Part shown: positions 33,801 to 45,800 of the stretch, in pieces
How the letters are laid out: every line of letters starts with the position of its first letter
How positions within the stretch are numbered: position 1 is the first letter of the stretch
From: Chelydra serpentina
Lineage: Eukaryota > Chordata > Testudines > Chelydridae
Assembly: GCA_037349315.1 (NCBI GenBank)
Contig: JBAIAC010000056.1
Coordinates: forward strand, 658,501 to 722,500
Reading direction: 5' to 3'
DNA length: 64,000 nt
Notes under the pieces: generated by a model
Told to the model about the DNA's origin: nothing
The model's database searches: none
The model's input: only the letters and a program-made list of their open reading frames with translations
Made by a program: the position numbers and the translations under genes

Positions 33801-36800
33801 CCATGCCCTGCCCCTGAAGCTTGGCACCCCCTACTGAACCACCTGCCCTGCCACTACAGCACGGCACCCCCAAGGAACTCCCTGCTCCCCCCTGCAGCAT
33901 GGCACCCCCTACTAAACCCCCTGTCCCGCCCCCTACTGAACCCTCTGCCCCAATGGAGCACGGCGCCAACTACTGAACCCCCACCCCAACCTCTGGAGCA
34001 CGGCGCCCCCTACTGAACCCCTGTCCCAATCCCTGTTCTCCTGTGGGCCAGAACAGTCGTGCTCTGGGGTGAGTGATCCAGGGCTCACAAAGGCGTCTCT
34101 GTCTCTTTCTTCGCAGCATGACAAGCTCATCACCTAACTATGGGTGACGCCCAGCAGTTTGGGGCCATGTAGATTTATCTAGGTCCCCACTCTCCTCCAA
34201 GATCTGGGATAGAACCCAGGAGTCCTGACAGGGCTTGCCATGATGCAGGGAGCAGTATGGGAGGGTCAATAGGGGGCGCTGTGAGGCAGGGAGCTGGGCC
34301 GGCCCACAACATTTTGGCACCTGAGGCGGGGAGCTAAAATGACACCCCCATACCCCCTCGCTTGGGCCAAAACATTGAAAGGACTCAATTCTGCCTTCTT
34401 CCTGTTCTACTCCTCTCATGGCACCCCTCTGCTACCTACCCAAATGAAGGAGAACTAACAACTTAAAATGCCTTGTTCAAAAATTTTAAGTAACACTTAA
34501 CTTCCAAATGCCTGAAAAGCAAATGTAACTTTTCTTTTCTGCATTGTAAACAGTGGCATTTTTACCTGTTTGAATAATCAAAGTGGTGCTTTCCGTGTTT
34601 TTATTAACTTCAGCTTGGAGAAGCTGCGTTCTCCACTGGCAAGTGTTACAGTAGTTAGAAGTACGCGCAGAGCAACAAAAGCATTTTGAAAGAGGGTGGT
34701 CATCTTATTTGTGCACATATATTCCGGAAAAGCCTTTGGAGTTGATCCTGCTGAAATGTATATTGAAAGGGCTTTCAGTTCATCACCCAAATCACTCGTA
34801 TCAATATCGTGCATGTCATCATGTGTCAACACTTTCTCTAGTGCCCCACGTTGCTGGTGTAGGTCTTCTTAAGGTATAGTGAGCAGTTTTGGATTATCAT
34901 ACAACATCCCAAATATACTGCTGTGTTACTTGAGCTGCATGAAATGTTCTTCAACTGACTGTATTGCACAATCTAGCACCTGGTTAAAGTATTCAACTTT
35001 GAATTGTTGTTTGGGGTCTCTTATGGGATTATCTCATGCCTCAAAATCAAAATGTCTTTTTCTTCGGTGACTCTTGTATTCTTGAATGGGTGGGAAAATA
35101 GCTTCAGTGTGAAGTTCCTCTGCCAACTTCTGTGCACTCTTCAGAACATTTTGAAATTCCTCATCTGACCGGTAAGACTGTAGGTATGACTTTGCTTTGC
35201 CAAGTTGTTCCATTGCTCCAGATATATCAAGGTCAACACCTTGGAGTCTCTTGCTTACAACATTTATTTCAAACAATATGTCATGCCACAACACTAAGCC
35301 ACACAGAAATTTGAAGTTATGTATGTTTCTGGTGATTCCATTTCCCTTTTCCACTGTTCTCCCATGAACAGTTCCTGTCATAGCGTTATCCTCCATAATG
35401 GCAACTATGGCATCATCTATCTTCCCAATTTGGTGTTTGATAGGCTTTATCGCCTCCATTCGACTTTCCCATCGTGTGGCACTCAGTGGTTTCAGTGTCA
35501 GAGAGGATGTTCCCAGATGTTGCTTCAAAATTTGCCATCGATGAGTTGATGCAGAGAAAAATACATAGATGCTTTGAATTATGTTAAAAAATTCAGCAGC
35601 CTCACTAGAAGCTGATGCTGCATCACTGACCACCAAGTTCAATGAATGAGAACTGCATGGGACAAAAAAAGCTCGAGGGTTTAACTCTCGTATCCGTGTC
35701 TTCACTCCTCTGTTCTTTCCTATCATGTTGGCATCATTATCGTAGCCCTGACCTCTCATGTCAGCTATCGCAATTTCCGTATCTTCCAGCTTTTTAAGAA
35801 GCACATTTGTCATACCAGCTCCTGTAGTATCATCAATGTCAATAAATTCTAGAAAATGCTCTTTGACAGTCACCATTGCAGGGACATTTTCACTAGGTTC
35901 TGTTGTTGTTACAAAATGCACCATTAAAGTCATTTGTTCCGTATGGCTGATGTCAGGTGTGCAGTCCAGAAGAAGAGAGTAATATCTTGCTGATTTCGGA
36001 TCTGCCACTATCTTCTGTTTGACTTTTGTTGCCAGTAACTGTATGATTTCATTTTGAATTGTTTTTGCAAGGTAGTGGTGTGCATCGGCTCTGACTCTGT
36101 GGGTGCTCCGGGGCTGGAGCACCCACGGGGAAAAATTTGTGGGTGCTCAGCACCCACCGACAGCTCCCCACCAACCCCGGGGCCTGCGCCCAGCTCCCCG
36201 CCAGCCCCGGGGCCCGCGCCTAGCTCACCTCAGCACCGGGCGATGTTGCGGGGCCCTGCCCCCGACGCCGGGCGACATTGCATCTGCGTCAGGGGCAGGG
36301 CCCCGCCACGTCGCTCGGTGTCGGGGGTGGAGCCCCCCCCTCAACGCCGGGCGTCAGCACCCAGCATCAAACTCAGCCATCAGCTCCACAATTTTAAGGA
36401 AGGCACATACAGCTGATCTGAAGTGCCACCAGAGGAGTGAAGTTCTGGAATAGCCTCCCAAGGGGAGCAGTGGGGAGAAAAAAACTAACTTGTTTTGAGA
36501 CTGAGCTTGATATGTTTTTGGAGGGGATGGTATGAGACTGCCCAGAATGGCACGTGGCCCATCGATGACTACTAATAGCAAATATCTCCAACAGCCTGTG
36601 ATGGGACACTAAATGGGACACCGAACCTGCTGCCGTGGCCCCTGCAGCACAGCACCCCCACTGAACCCCCTACTCTACCCTCTGCAGAAGGGCACCCACC
36701 ACTGAACCCCATGCCCCAATCCCTGCAGCACAGTGCCTCCTATGAATCCCCCACCCGCCTACAGCACAGTGCCCTACTTAACCCCCTGCCCCGCCCCAGA

Positions 36801-39800
36801 GCACGACTCCCCCTACTGAACCCCTCCACTGCCTTGCAGCATGGTGCCCCCTACTGAACCCCATGCCCCACCCCCTGCAGCACAGTGCCCTCTACTTAAG
36901 CCCTACCCACCCTCTGTTGCATGGTGAAGCCATCACCACTATTGAAGCTAGTGAAGCATCACCACTATTCACCCCTAGTGAAGCCATCACCACTATTTCC
37001 TGTGGCACCATGTCCCTCTACTGAGCCCCTTGCCCTGCTTCCTACAGCACTACAGTTATTTTTACACCCAATCTCTGCTTCTCCTTAGCTGCTGAGATCT
37101 GCCTGGCTCCTAGTGCCAGGAGCTTTGGCTGCAGACACTCAGAGAACAGTGAATATTGTGCATGACCTTTCATTGTCTGCATGTGGGAATTAATTCCTGG
37201 CCCATCCCTGTTGGCTCGTACAGCATCCTGCAAGGTGGATAATGCACTGGGTGCTGCTCACATGTACGAATCTGTCTCTAGCTCTCATTGTCTCTAGGCA
37301 GGTTATTCAGTTCACTGCATTCTCCCCTTCTCTGACCCCCTGACAGTCCTGCCCTGCCCTGAGAACAGCCACTACGAGGCCTGTGGGAACGCCTGCCCAG
37401 CCAGCTGCTCCAACCGAACTGCCCCCTCCTCCTGCCGGGAGCCCTGCGTGGAGACCTGCCAGTGCGACAACGGTTACGTCCTCAGCGCCGGCCGGTGTGT
37501 CCTCGTGGGGAGCTGTGGATGTAACTACAATGGCCGCTACTACAGACCTAATGAGGAGTTCTGGACTGATGAGAACTGCCGCTCTCGATGCAGGTGTGAC
37601 CCCAGCCTGCACACGGTGGTTTGCCAGGAAACCAGCTGCAAGAGCAATGAGAGATGCGTCATTATGGACGGTGCCCACCGCTGTAAGGCAACTACCTACT
37701 CCACCTGCATAGGTACTGGAGACCCTCACTACACCACCTTCGATGGGAAGAAGTATGATTTCATGGGCACCTGCATCTACCAGTTTGCGGCTCTCTGCTC
37801 CGAGGATCCCACGCTCACACCGTTCAATGTCAAAGTGGAGAACAACAATCGCGGGAGTAAGGCCGTGTCCTTCACCAAAACAGTTACCTTAGAGGTCTAC
37901 AATGTGACCATCAGCATGAGCCAGGATCATCCACGCAAGATCCAGGTAGGGACGCAGAGGCATTATTGGGATCACTTGCAGGGCTGAAATTTTGCTGTCT
38001 AGTCTATTGTGATGGGTTGGTATCACAGAAACCCCCTTGGAGCTGCCACCTGGTGTGCTAAGACTACTTCAGCCCCTGCTTCCCTGCCTTTTCCAGCTTG
38101 GGACTCCAGAATCCTGTCTGTTTTGTGCCAGACCCGCTGGTCTGCTGCAAATCCAGACCCAGGTCTGAACCACGTCCACTAACAGCTGTAGGCCTGCCTG
38201 GAAGCAGCTCAGAAAGTGCTCTTGCCTTTAACACCCAGGTGCCCAACTCCCAATGGGGTTCAAACCCTGAATAACTCCGTTTTGCCCTGTATAAAGCTTA
38301 TACAGGGTAAACTCATAAATAGTTCGCCCTCTATTTCAAAGATAGAAAGATATGCACAGCTGTTCCCCCCCCCCCCCCCCCCCCCGCCCCCAGGTACTAA
38401 CACGTACTCCAGGTAACTTACTAAGTAAAAAGTTATTTTAATAAGTACAGAAAGTAGGATTTAAGTGATTCTAAGTAATAACAGACAGAACAAAGTGAGT
38501 TACTAAGTAAACTAAAATAAAACATGCAAGTCTATGTCTAATCACACTGTATACAGATAAAAACCTCACCAGTTCCAGCAAACTTCCCTTTACAGGCTAT
38601 AGTCCTCCTAGCCTGGGTCCAGCAATTGCTCACACCCCCTATTGTCTTTGTCCTTTGTTCAGTCTCTTTCAGGTGTCTCCTTGGGGGGTGGAGAGTCTCT
38701 GTCTTTAGCCAGCTGAAGACAGCATGGAGGGGTCTCCCAGGAGTTTAAATAAACTTTCTCCCCTGGATGGATGCTAGTCCCCACTCCCTCTGTAGCATCA
38801 TGTTACCATGGAGTTTTGGGATCACATGGGCAAGTCACATGTCCATGCACAACTCAGCACAACCAGTCCCATGACATTCCTGGCCAAGCTCAGATGTGGA
38901 TTGGTGTCTGCAACTTCTTTTTGTCTGTTAAGCGCTTCTTGATTGGGCACTTTACCTGCACCTTCCTTTCTCAAGACATGATCCCATGCTCTTACAAAGG
39001 CTATGTATAAAACCAGCAAATATACAACCAATATTCATAACTTCAACTACCAAAATGATACATGCATACAAACAGGAGGAATAGATTCAGTAGATCATAA
39101 CTTTTACAGAGATATGTTACATGGCACATGTAGCATAAAACATATTCCAGTTACATCATATATACATTTATAAGCATCTCCCCATAAATTCTTATTGGGT
39201 ACACCGTCACATCTATATCCAGTAAACACAACCCAGGTGGTTTCCATCTCCCCATACCAGAGTTTGAACTAGTTGAATATTTTCACATACAAATATTTTG
39301 TTGAAAAATGACCTATTTTTGGTAGGAAGAAATTCATGAAAATGATTGAATTTGGGGTGGAATGATTTGGTTTTTGAAAAAATGTTTGACGGGCACTAGA
39401 AATGCAAACTGGATCCACTTTGTTTTTCATCCCCAACCTCCTTTCCAGATTCAGCTGATGGGAAGAATCCATTTACATGACTCACCTCCTGAGGGAGGGG
39501 GAGGGCGGGTGCCAAAGAGCAGAGCAACAAAGTATTGGCCAGCACCTTTTGTTAGACACCAGCACTTCACAGTAGTTAATGTCTCTCTCATGTCTGATGA
39601 TTTACACAGTGACAGAGGCTCCCACTGCAAATGCTCAAATATTGCCTTCCAATACGGGATACAGATGTTATAGGTGAGATTAACACAGGCAGCAACTCAC
39701 AAGCATTCAATAGAGTCTAAATACCAAACACATTCTTATAATTCTAACACCTCTTTTACCAATACCAACACTCCGGTGAACCAGACTGATTCCAGCTACA

Positions 39801-42800
39801 CATGTGTCAGTATTCAACTGAGGCTTGGGGACCTTGGCATGATCTGCCAGCGTCACATCTCCAGTGACGGGGGCTTCATGACCTCCCTTGGAAGCCTATT
39901 GCAGAGCTTAACACCCCTTATTTTTCCTAATATCTAACCTCTATCTCCCTGCTGCAGATTAAGCCCATTGCTTTTCATCCTACCTTCCGTGGACATGGAG
40001 AACAATCCATCCCCGTCTTCTTTATAACAGTCCTTACCATATTAGAAGACTATGAGGTTCCCCCTCAGTCTTCTTTTCTCAAGACTAAACATGTCCAGTT
40101 TTTTACACAGGAGGATCCCATGAAGCAGCCAAACTACAACTCCCAAGAGTCACCACCATAGCATTTCGGCATAAAAGTATTTCACATTTCGATTTTTCAT
40201 GGAAAACTTGAAATTTTCCCTGTGGAGTTAAAAAAAGAAAATGTGATTGGTTCTATGCAGGTATCCCCCCCTGTGGCTCCTAGATAGAATCATAGAATAT
40301 CAGGGTTGGAAGGGTGGTTATCGAGGACCAACCTTAGGAGGTCATCTAGTCCAACCCCCTGCTCAAAGCAGGACCAATCCCCAATTTTTGCCCCAGATCC
40401 CTAAATGGCCCCATCAAGGATTGAACTCACAACCCTGGGTTTAGCAAGCCAGTTCTCAAACCACTGCGCTAACTCTCCCCCCCAAGCTTTTTGGAGTTCC
40501 CTGTGCAAAGAGTTTTATGAAACATTCAATTCTGGAGGTATGTTGTCCAGGCCATAGACGTCAACTTTCCCCAGCATAGGTGGGTGCTCGTGCCCCCCCG
40601 CCCTGGCCCCACCCTGACTCCACCCTTTCCCCGCCCCTGCCCCACCCCCCATTCCAACCCCTTCCCCAATTCCATCCCAAATCCACCCCTTCCCTGCTCC
40701 TATTGGACCCCTTCCTCAAATCCCCATCCTGGCCCAGCCTCTTCCCCAGCAAACTGCATTCCGCCTTCTCCCCACTCCCTCCCTGCAGCGCAAAACAGCT
40801 GTTTTGCAGCACAAGCCCTGGGAGGGAGGGGGGAAAAGCGGGAACGCGGCACACTTGCAGAGGTGAGCTGGAGCGGGGCGGGGAGCTGCCGGTGAGTGCA
40901 GAGCACCCACCAATTTTTCTCTGTGGGTGCTCCAGCCCCAGAGCACCCATGGAGTTGGCGCCTATGGTCCAGGCTGCTCCATCTAAGGGTATGTGGAAGT
41001 ATTGCAAGCTCTGTGCATGCTGGAATAGACCATTGACTGTTCACGCCATGTCATTTCCAGGTGGATGGCGTTTTTGTGGACCTGCCCTTCTCCCACCAGC
41101 GCAAGTTCAAGGCCTACATCAGTGGCGTACATGGGTTCATCAAGACCGACTTCGACCTGAGAGTGAGCTTCGACTGGTACAGCTACGTCAGGGTCATCAT
41201 ACCCAGTACGTACGCCAACGGTGTCTGCGGCCTCTGTGGCAATGCCAATCAGGACCCCAGCGACGATCTGACCATGAAGAATGGAACTCGTACATCTGAT
41301 GAGATTCAGTTCGCAGAGAGCTGGAAGGTGGGAGAGGTCCCAGGGTGCTCGTCCAGCTGCACCGGGGACTGCTCAGTCTGCAGTGAGGCTCAGAAACAAA
41401 TTTACAAGAGAGACCAGTACTGCGGGGTCCTCACCCAACTGAACGGGCCATTCAAAGAGTGCCATGGGGCCATCAACCCAGCTCCCTTCTTTGATGATTG
41501 TGTCTTTGACACCTGCCAGTACAAGGGTCATCGTGACACTTTGTGCAGCGCAATCAGTGCCTATGTGACGGCCTGCCAGGCCAGTGGCATCCAGATAGGG
41601 CAGTGGAGATCAGCCTCATTCTGCAGTAAGTGTCACTTCCTGAACATGTTGCTATAAGTTTAATATAATCACAAACTGGCCAGCGAGCACATGCACCAGC
41701 ACCTCTTCTGGGTGTAATCAGAACTGCTCACCCATGTGTCATAGGCAGAGCCTTTCAAAAAACAGGGGGAGTGAGGATATTTAATAATAAAAAAACCCTA
41801 AATATTCAAGTTTTTATGCATTTTACAGGGCTCATAATGTAACATTTTTTTTCATTTTTCCAATTTTCTTTGTGATTTTTATTAGAATTTTGGACATTTC
41901 AAAATTTCTAATTTTAGACATTTCAAAGTTTCATTTTTCCTTCTGTCTTGATCTCCTTTTTTTCTCATTTTTAGTCACAGTGCAATAAAATGAATTATAT
42001 CAGGGTTGTTTTTCTCCACTTTTCTTGTTTTCTTCCCCCCCTTTTTATTACTCTGAAAATTTCAAAACTTCTCAAGAGTCACAGAGTTTCATTTTTTCTC
42101 TTTTTTCAAAGTGGAGGAAGTTTTGAAAAGTGGAATAAGGAAAAATGAGAAAAATGGGGGGAAAAGACACCAAGTTAGACATTATTCCTTGTACTGCATT
42201 CACTGGCAAAACAGGAAAATCAAAGATCTGATTATTTGAATTGTCAACATTTTCAATTTTAATGAAAAATTGGAACATAAGAACATAAGAATGGCCATAC
42301 TGGGTCAGACCAAAGGTCCATCCAGCCCAGTATCCTGTCTACCGACAGTGGCCAATGCCAGGTGCCCCAGAGGTAGTGAACCTAACAGATAATGATCAAG
42401 TCTCTGTCCGATACACATGCTCCTCTGCAGCAATCGGCTTTACCCCATCTCTTAGTTTAAAAACTGCTCTGCTATCTTTTTAATGTTAAGTGCCAGGGAG
42501 AATTTTAAAAAACTAAAAGACTTTGTGAAAGCTTTTGGTTTCGAGAAAAACACCAACAACATTGTTTCATCCAAAGCAAGTTTTGAATGAACAATTTTAA
42601 CCTACTCTGAGGGCTGGTCCACACTAGGGGGCGGGATCGATCTAAGATACGCAACTTCAGCTACGTGAATAGTGTAGCTGAACTCGAAGTATCTTAGATC
42701 AAATTACAAAGTACTTACCTTGGGTCCACGCGGCGCAGGCAGGCTCCCCAGTCGACTCCGCTTACTCCTCGTGCCGAGCTGGAGTTCCGGAGTCGACGGG

Positions 42801-45800
42801 GAGCGCTTCTGGGATCGATTTATCACATCTACTTGAGACGCGATAAATTGATCCCAGAACATCGATCGCTACCCGCTGAATCGGGTGGGTAGTGTGGATG
42901 TACCCTAAGAAAGTCTCTTAATTCTTAGATGTGTGCAGTGCTTTGATCTCTCTTGCTAATATGGCAGTTTGACCTTCTGGCTAAATCAAAACCTCTAGCA
43001 GTTTTGAGCTAACACAAGTCCAATAAAAACAAAATCTCATGCCTGACAGTCCCTTCACCCCATGACATCAAGAGAAGGGGGAAAACGTAAGTTTGTCAAA
43101 ACCAAACTATCTGAGAAAAAGAAAAGAAGCAGAAGTTGAAATTGTCAAAACATCTTGTTTTAACATTTTTGAAATCAAAACTTTTATTTTCTTGAGTCAA
43201 AATGACTTTTTGTTCTGAAATCTTAGTTCACTTATACTAAAAAATGTTTATTTTTTTTAAAAGATCAAAATCTAAATGAAACATTTTTAAATGGTCAAAG
43301 CAGAATCTTTCAAGTGTCCGGATCAGAACTGGTTTCAAATTATTGCATTGTGAAAACGCTAAAGATTTCAGGTTTTTGCACCATTTCAAAAAAGGCCAAA
43401 ATTCAGAACATCAAACTTTTGCGGGAGAGATAAAATTATTTTGTGCCCAGCGTTAGAGAAAACATTGACTGTGTCTTCAAAAATAGGATAAATTTAATAG
43501 AGAACTACAGCTACACAACAATAACTTGCTAGGCGTATGGTGATTTCATTGTGTCATGACGTGGGAGAGTTAAAATGCACTTTGGTTGTCCTAATTGTTC
43601 ATTTGCATGCCTCCGCAACTTTGGGTTGCTTTTCAGTTTAACTTTAACTCTCAGTTTCCTAGGTTTACAATGCCTGGTGGGTGGTAGGATAATAGCAACG
43701 TTCCTGTAATGCATTTTACCTTAAATTACTGATATATATTCACAGCCTTAGCACCATTTAACAAGCTTTGTCTAGAAACGTGTATTATTGTTGTTGACGG
43801 CACCCTGCTCTAACCATTAGACTCTGCTCCACTCCCAAAGCTGGGGATAGAACCCAGGCAGTGTGACTCCCAGCCCCCCTGCTCTAACCCACTAGACCCC
43901 ACTTCCCTTCCAGAGCTGGGGAGGAAACTCAGGAATCCTGGTTCCCAGACCCTCTGCTCTAATCCACTAGACCCCACTGCCCTCCCAGAGCAGTAGGCAC
44001 CACTTCTTTTCCCAGACTTCTTGGTATTAACAGAGATCTGCATGCTCAACCCAATGTTTCCTGCAGGCCTCACCTGCTCCCAGAACTCTCACTACGAGTT
44101 CTGTGGGAGCAGCTGTCCTGCCACCTGCCACAGGCCCTCGGCTCCGGACAGATGTGAGGAGCCTTGTGTGGAAGGGTGCTTCTGCGATGCCGGGTTCCTC
44201 CTAAGCCGAGACCAGTGCGTCCCCGTCACACAGTGCGGCTGTGTGCACAAGTGCAGGTACTACCAGAAGGGAGAGGAGTTCTACACCAGTGCCTCCTGCC
44301 AGGAGCAGTGCCGGTGCCAAGACAACGGGGTCGTCGAGTGCCAGGCAGCCTCCTGTGGAGCCAATGAGGAGTGCAGGGTGGAGAACGGAGTCCTGGGCTG
44401 CCACCCCATGGAGTATGGAACCTGCGTAGTCTCTGGTGACCCTCACTACGTCTCCTTTGATGGACGGGCCTTCGATATCCAGGGCTCCTGTGCTTACACC
44501 TTAGCCAAGGTCTGCAGCAGTGACCCCCGGCTGGTGGAATTCTCCGTGGTGGTTGAAAACGAGAGCACTGGCGGTGGCCGCGTGGCTCGGACGAGGGCGG
44601 TGGTGGTCTCCGTGCATGGTTACACCATCTCCCTGGAGAGAGGGAGGAAGTGGAAGGTGGCGGTAAGTCCCTGCTTGAGATTAGTCTCATACAAGCCAAG
44701 TGAGTGACTCACACCATTTGTGATCCTGACGTGTGTGTGTGTGTGTGTGTCTGTGCGTGCATAACCAGGAAACCGCTGCTGAGTCCCCACTAGTGATGGG
44801 TGAATTTCCCTCTCATTGGCACAGGTGGGCGGGGAGCTCTACACCCTCCCACTGACTATGGACGACGGGAAACTTCGGATCAACCAGGAAGGGAACAACA
44901 TCATTGTCCAATCAGCCTCTGGCCTAAAAGTCTTTTATGACACTGCCTCCTACCTCCTGGTGTCCGTTCCCAGCACCTACAAGGGACACATGTGCGGTCT
45001 GGCTGGCAATTTCAATGGTGACAATAAAGATGACTTCCTGCTGCCCAATGGAAAGAGCACCCAAAGTTTGAGCGAGTTTGTTGCCTCCTGGAAAGTGCCT
45101 GTTGATGGTGCCATGTGCTCTGATGGCTGCGGTGAGAAATGCCCCATCTGTGATGAGGCCCAGACAGCACCGTACCAGTCTGAGAGCTCCTGTGGGCTGA
45201 TCAGAGCTACCTCAGGTCCCTTCACAGAATGTCACTCGCTGGTCAGCCCTGCCAAGTACTTCAACCATTGTCTCCACGACATGTGCGCTGCCAATGGGGC
45301 GGGAGAGACCCTCTGCCAGAGCCTCCAGGCCTACGCGGCCGCATGCCAGACAACTGGGGCCAAGATCAGAGCCTGGAGAACAGCCTCCTTCTGCCGTGAG
45401 TTTATAGAGCAACCTACAGCCCCGGTCTTTCCATTGGCTTCATTTCAAGCCCATTAGCCCCCAGAGGATTTTTTTTCCCTAACGGCAACTTAGAGCTCAG
45501 GTTTATTACACCTTGGAGTGTTTGTGGCCCCTCTGTAGCCACGTCATCTGCAGCATGTCTGATTGCAATTTACACACCTTTGTTTTTGATTGGTTTTGTC
45601 GAGCCAGACCACCTTTGGGTCATATCTCTATGGGTCTTTGGGTCAGGATTGGAGGAACGTTGGTGACCCCAATGGGGGACACACACTGTCCTCTGGCTCT
45701 GACTCCAAAGTCTGGTACTCTGGGATACTGCACTGCAGTAAATGCTATGGTTAAACCATATTTGAGGTGATCCCACCACTGAGTCAATACCCACCTCAGC

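Noticed and set aside
40580..41299. 239-codon plus-strand frame overlapping exon 6
   Set aside because: It spans a C-rich repeat and enters exon 6 in the wrong frame; the correct frame of exon 6 starts at the acceptor at 41060.
43803..44000. CRISPR-like array of short repeats
   Set aside because: The repeats are contiguous ~66-bp units without unique spacers in a eukaryotic genome; an ordinary tandem repeat.
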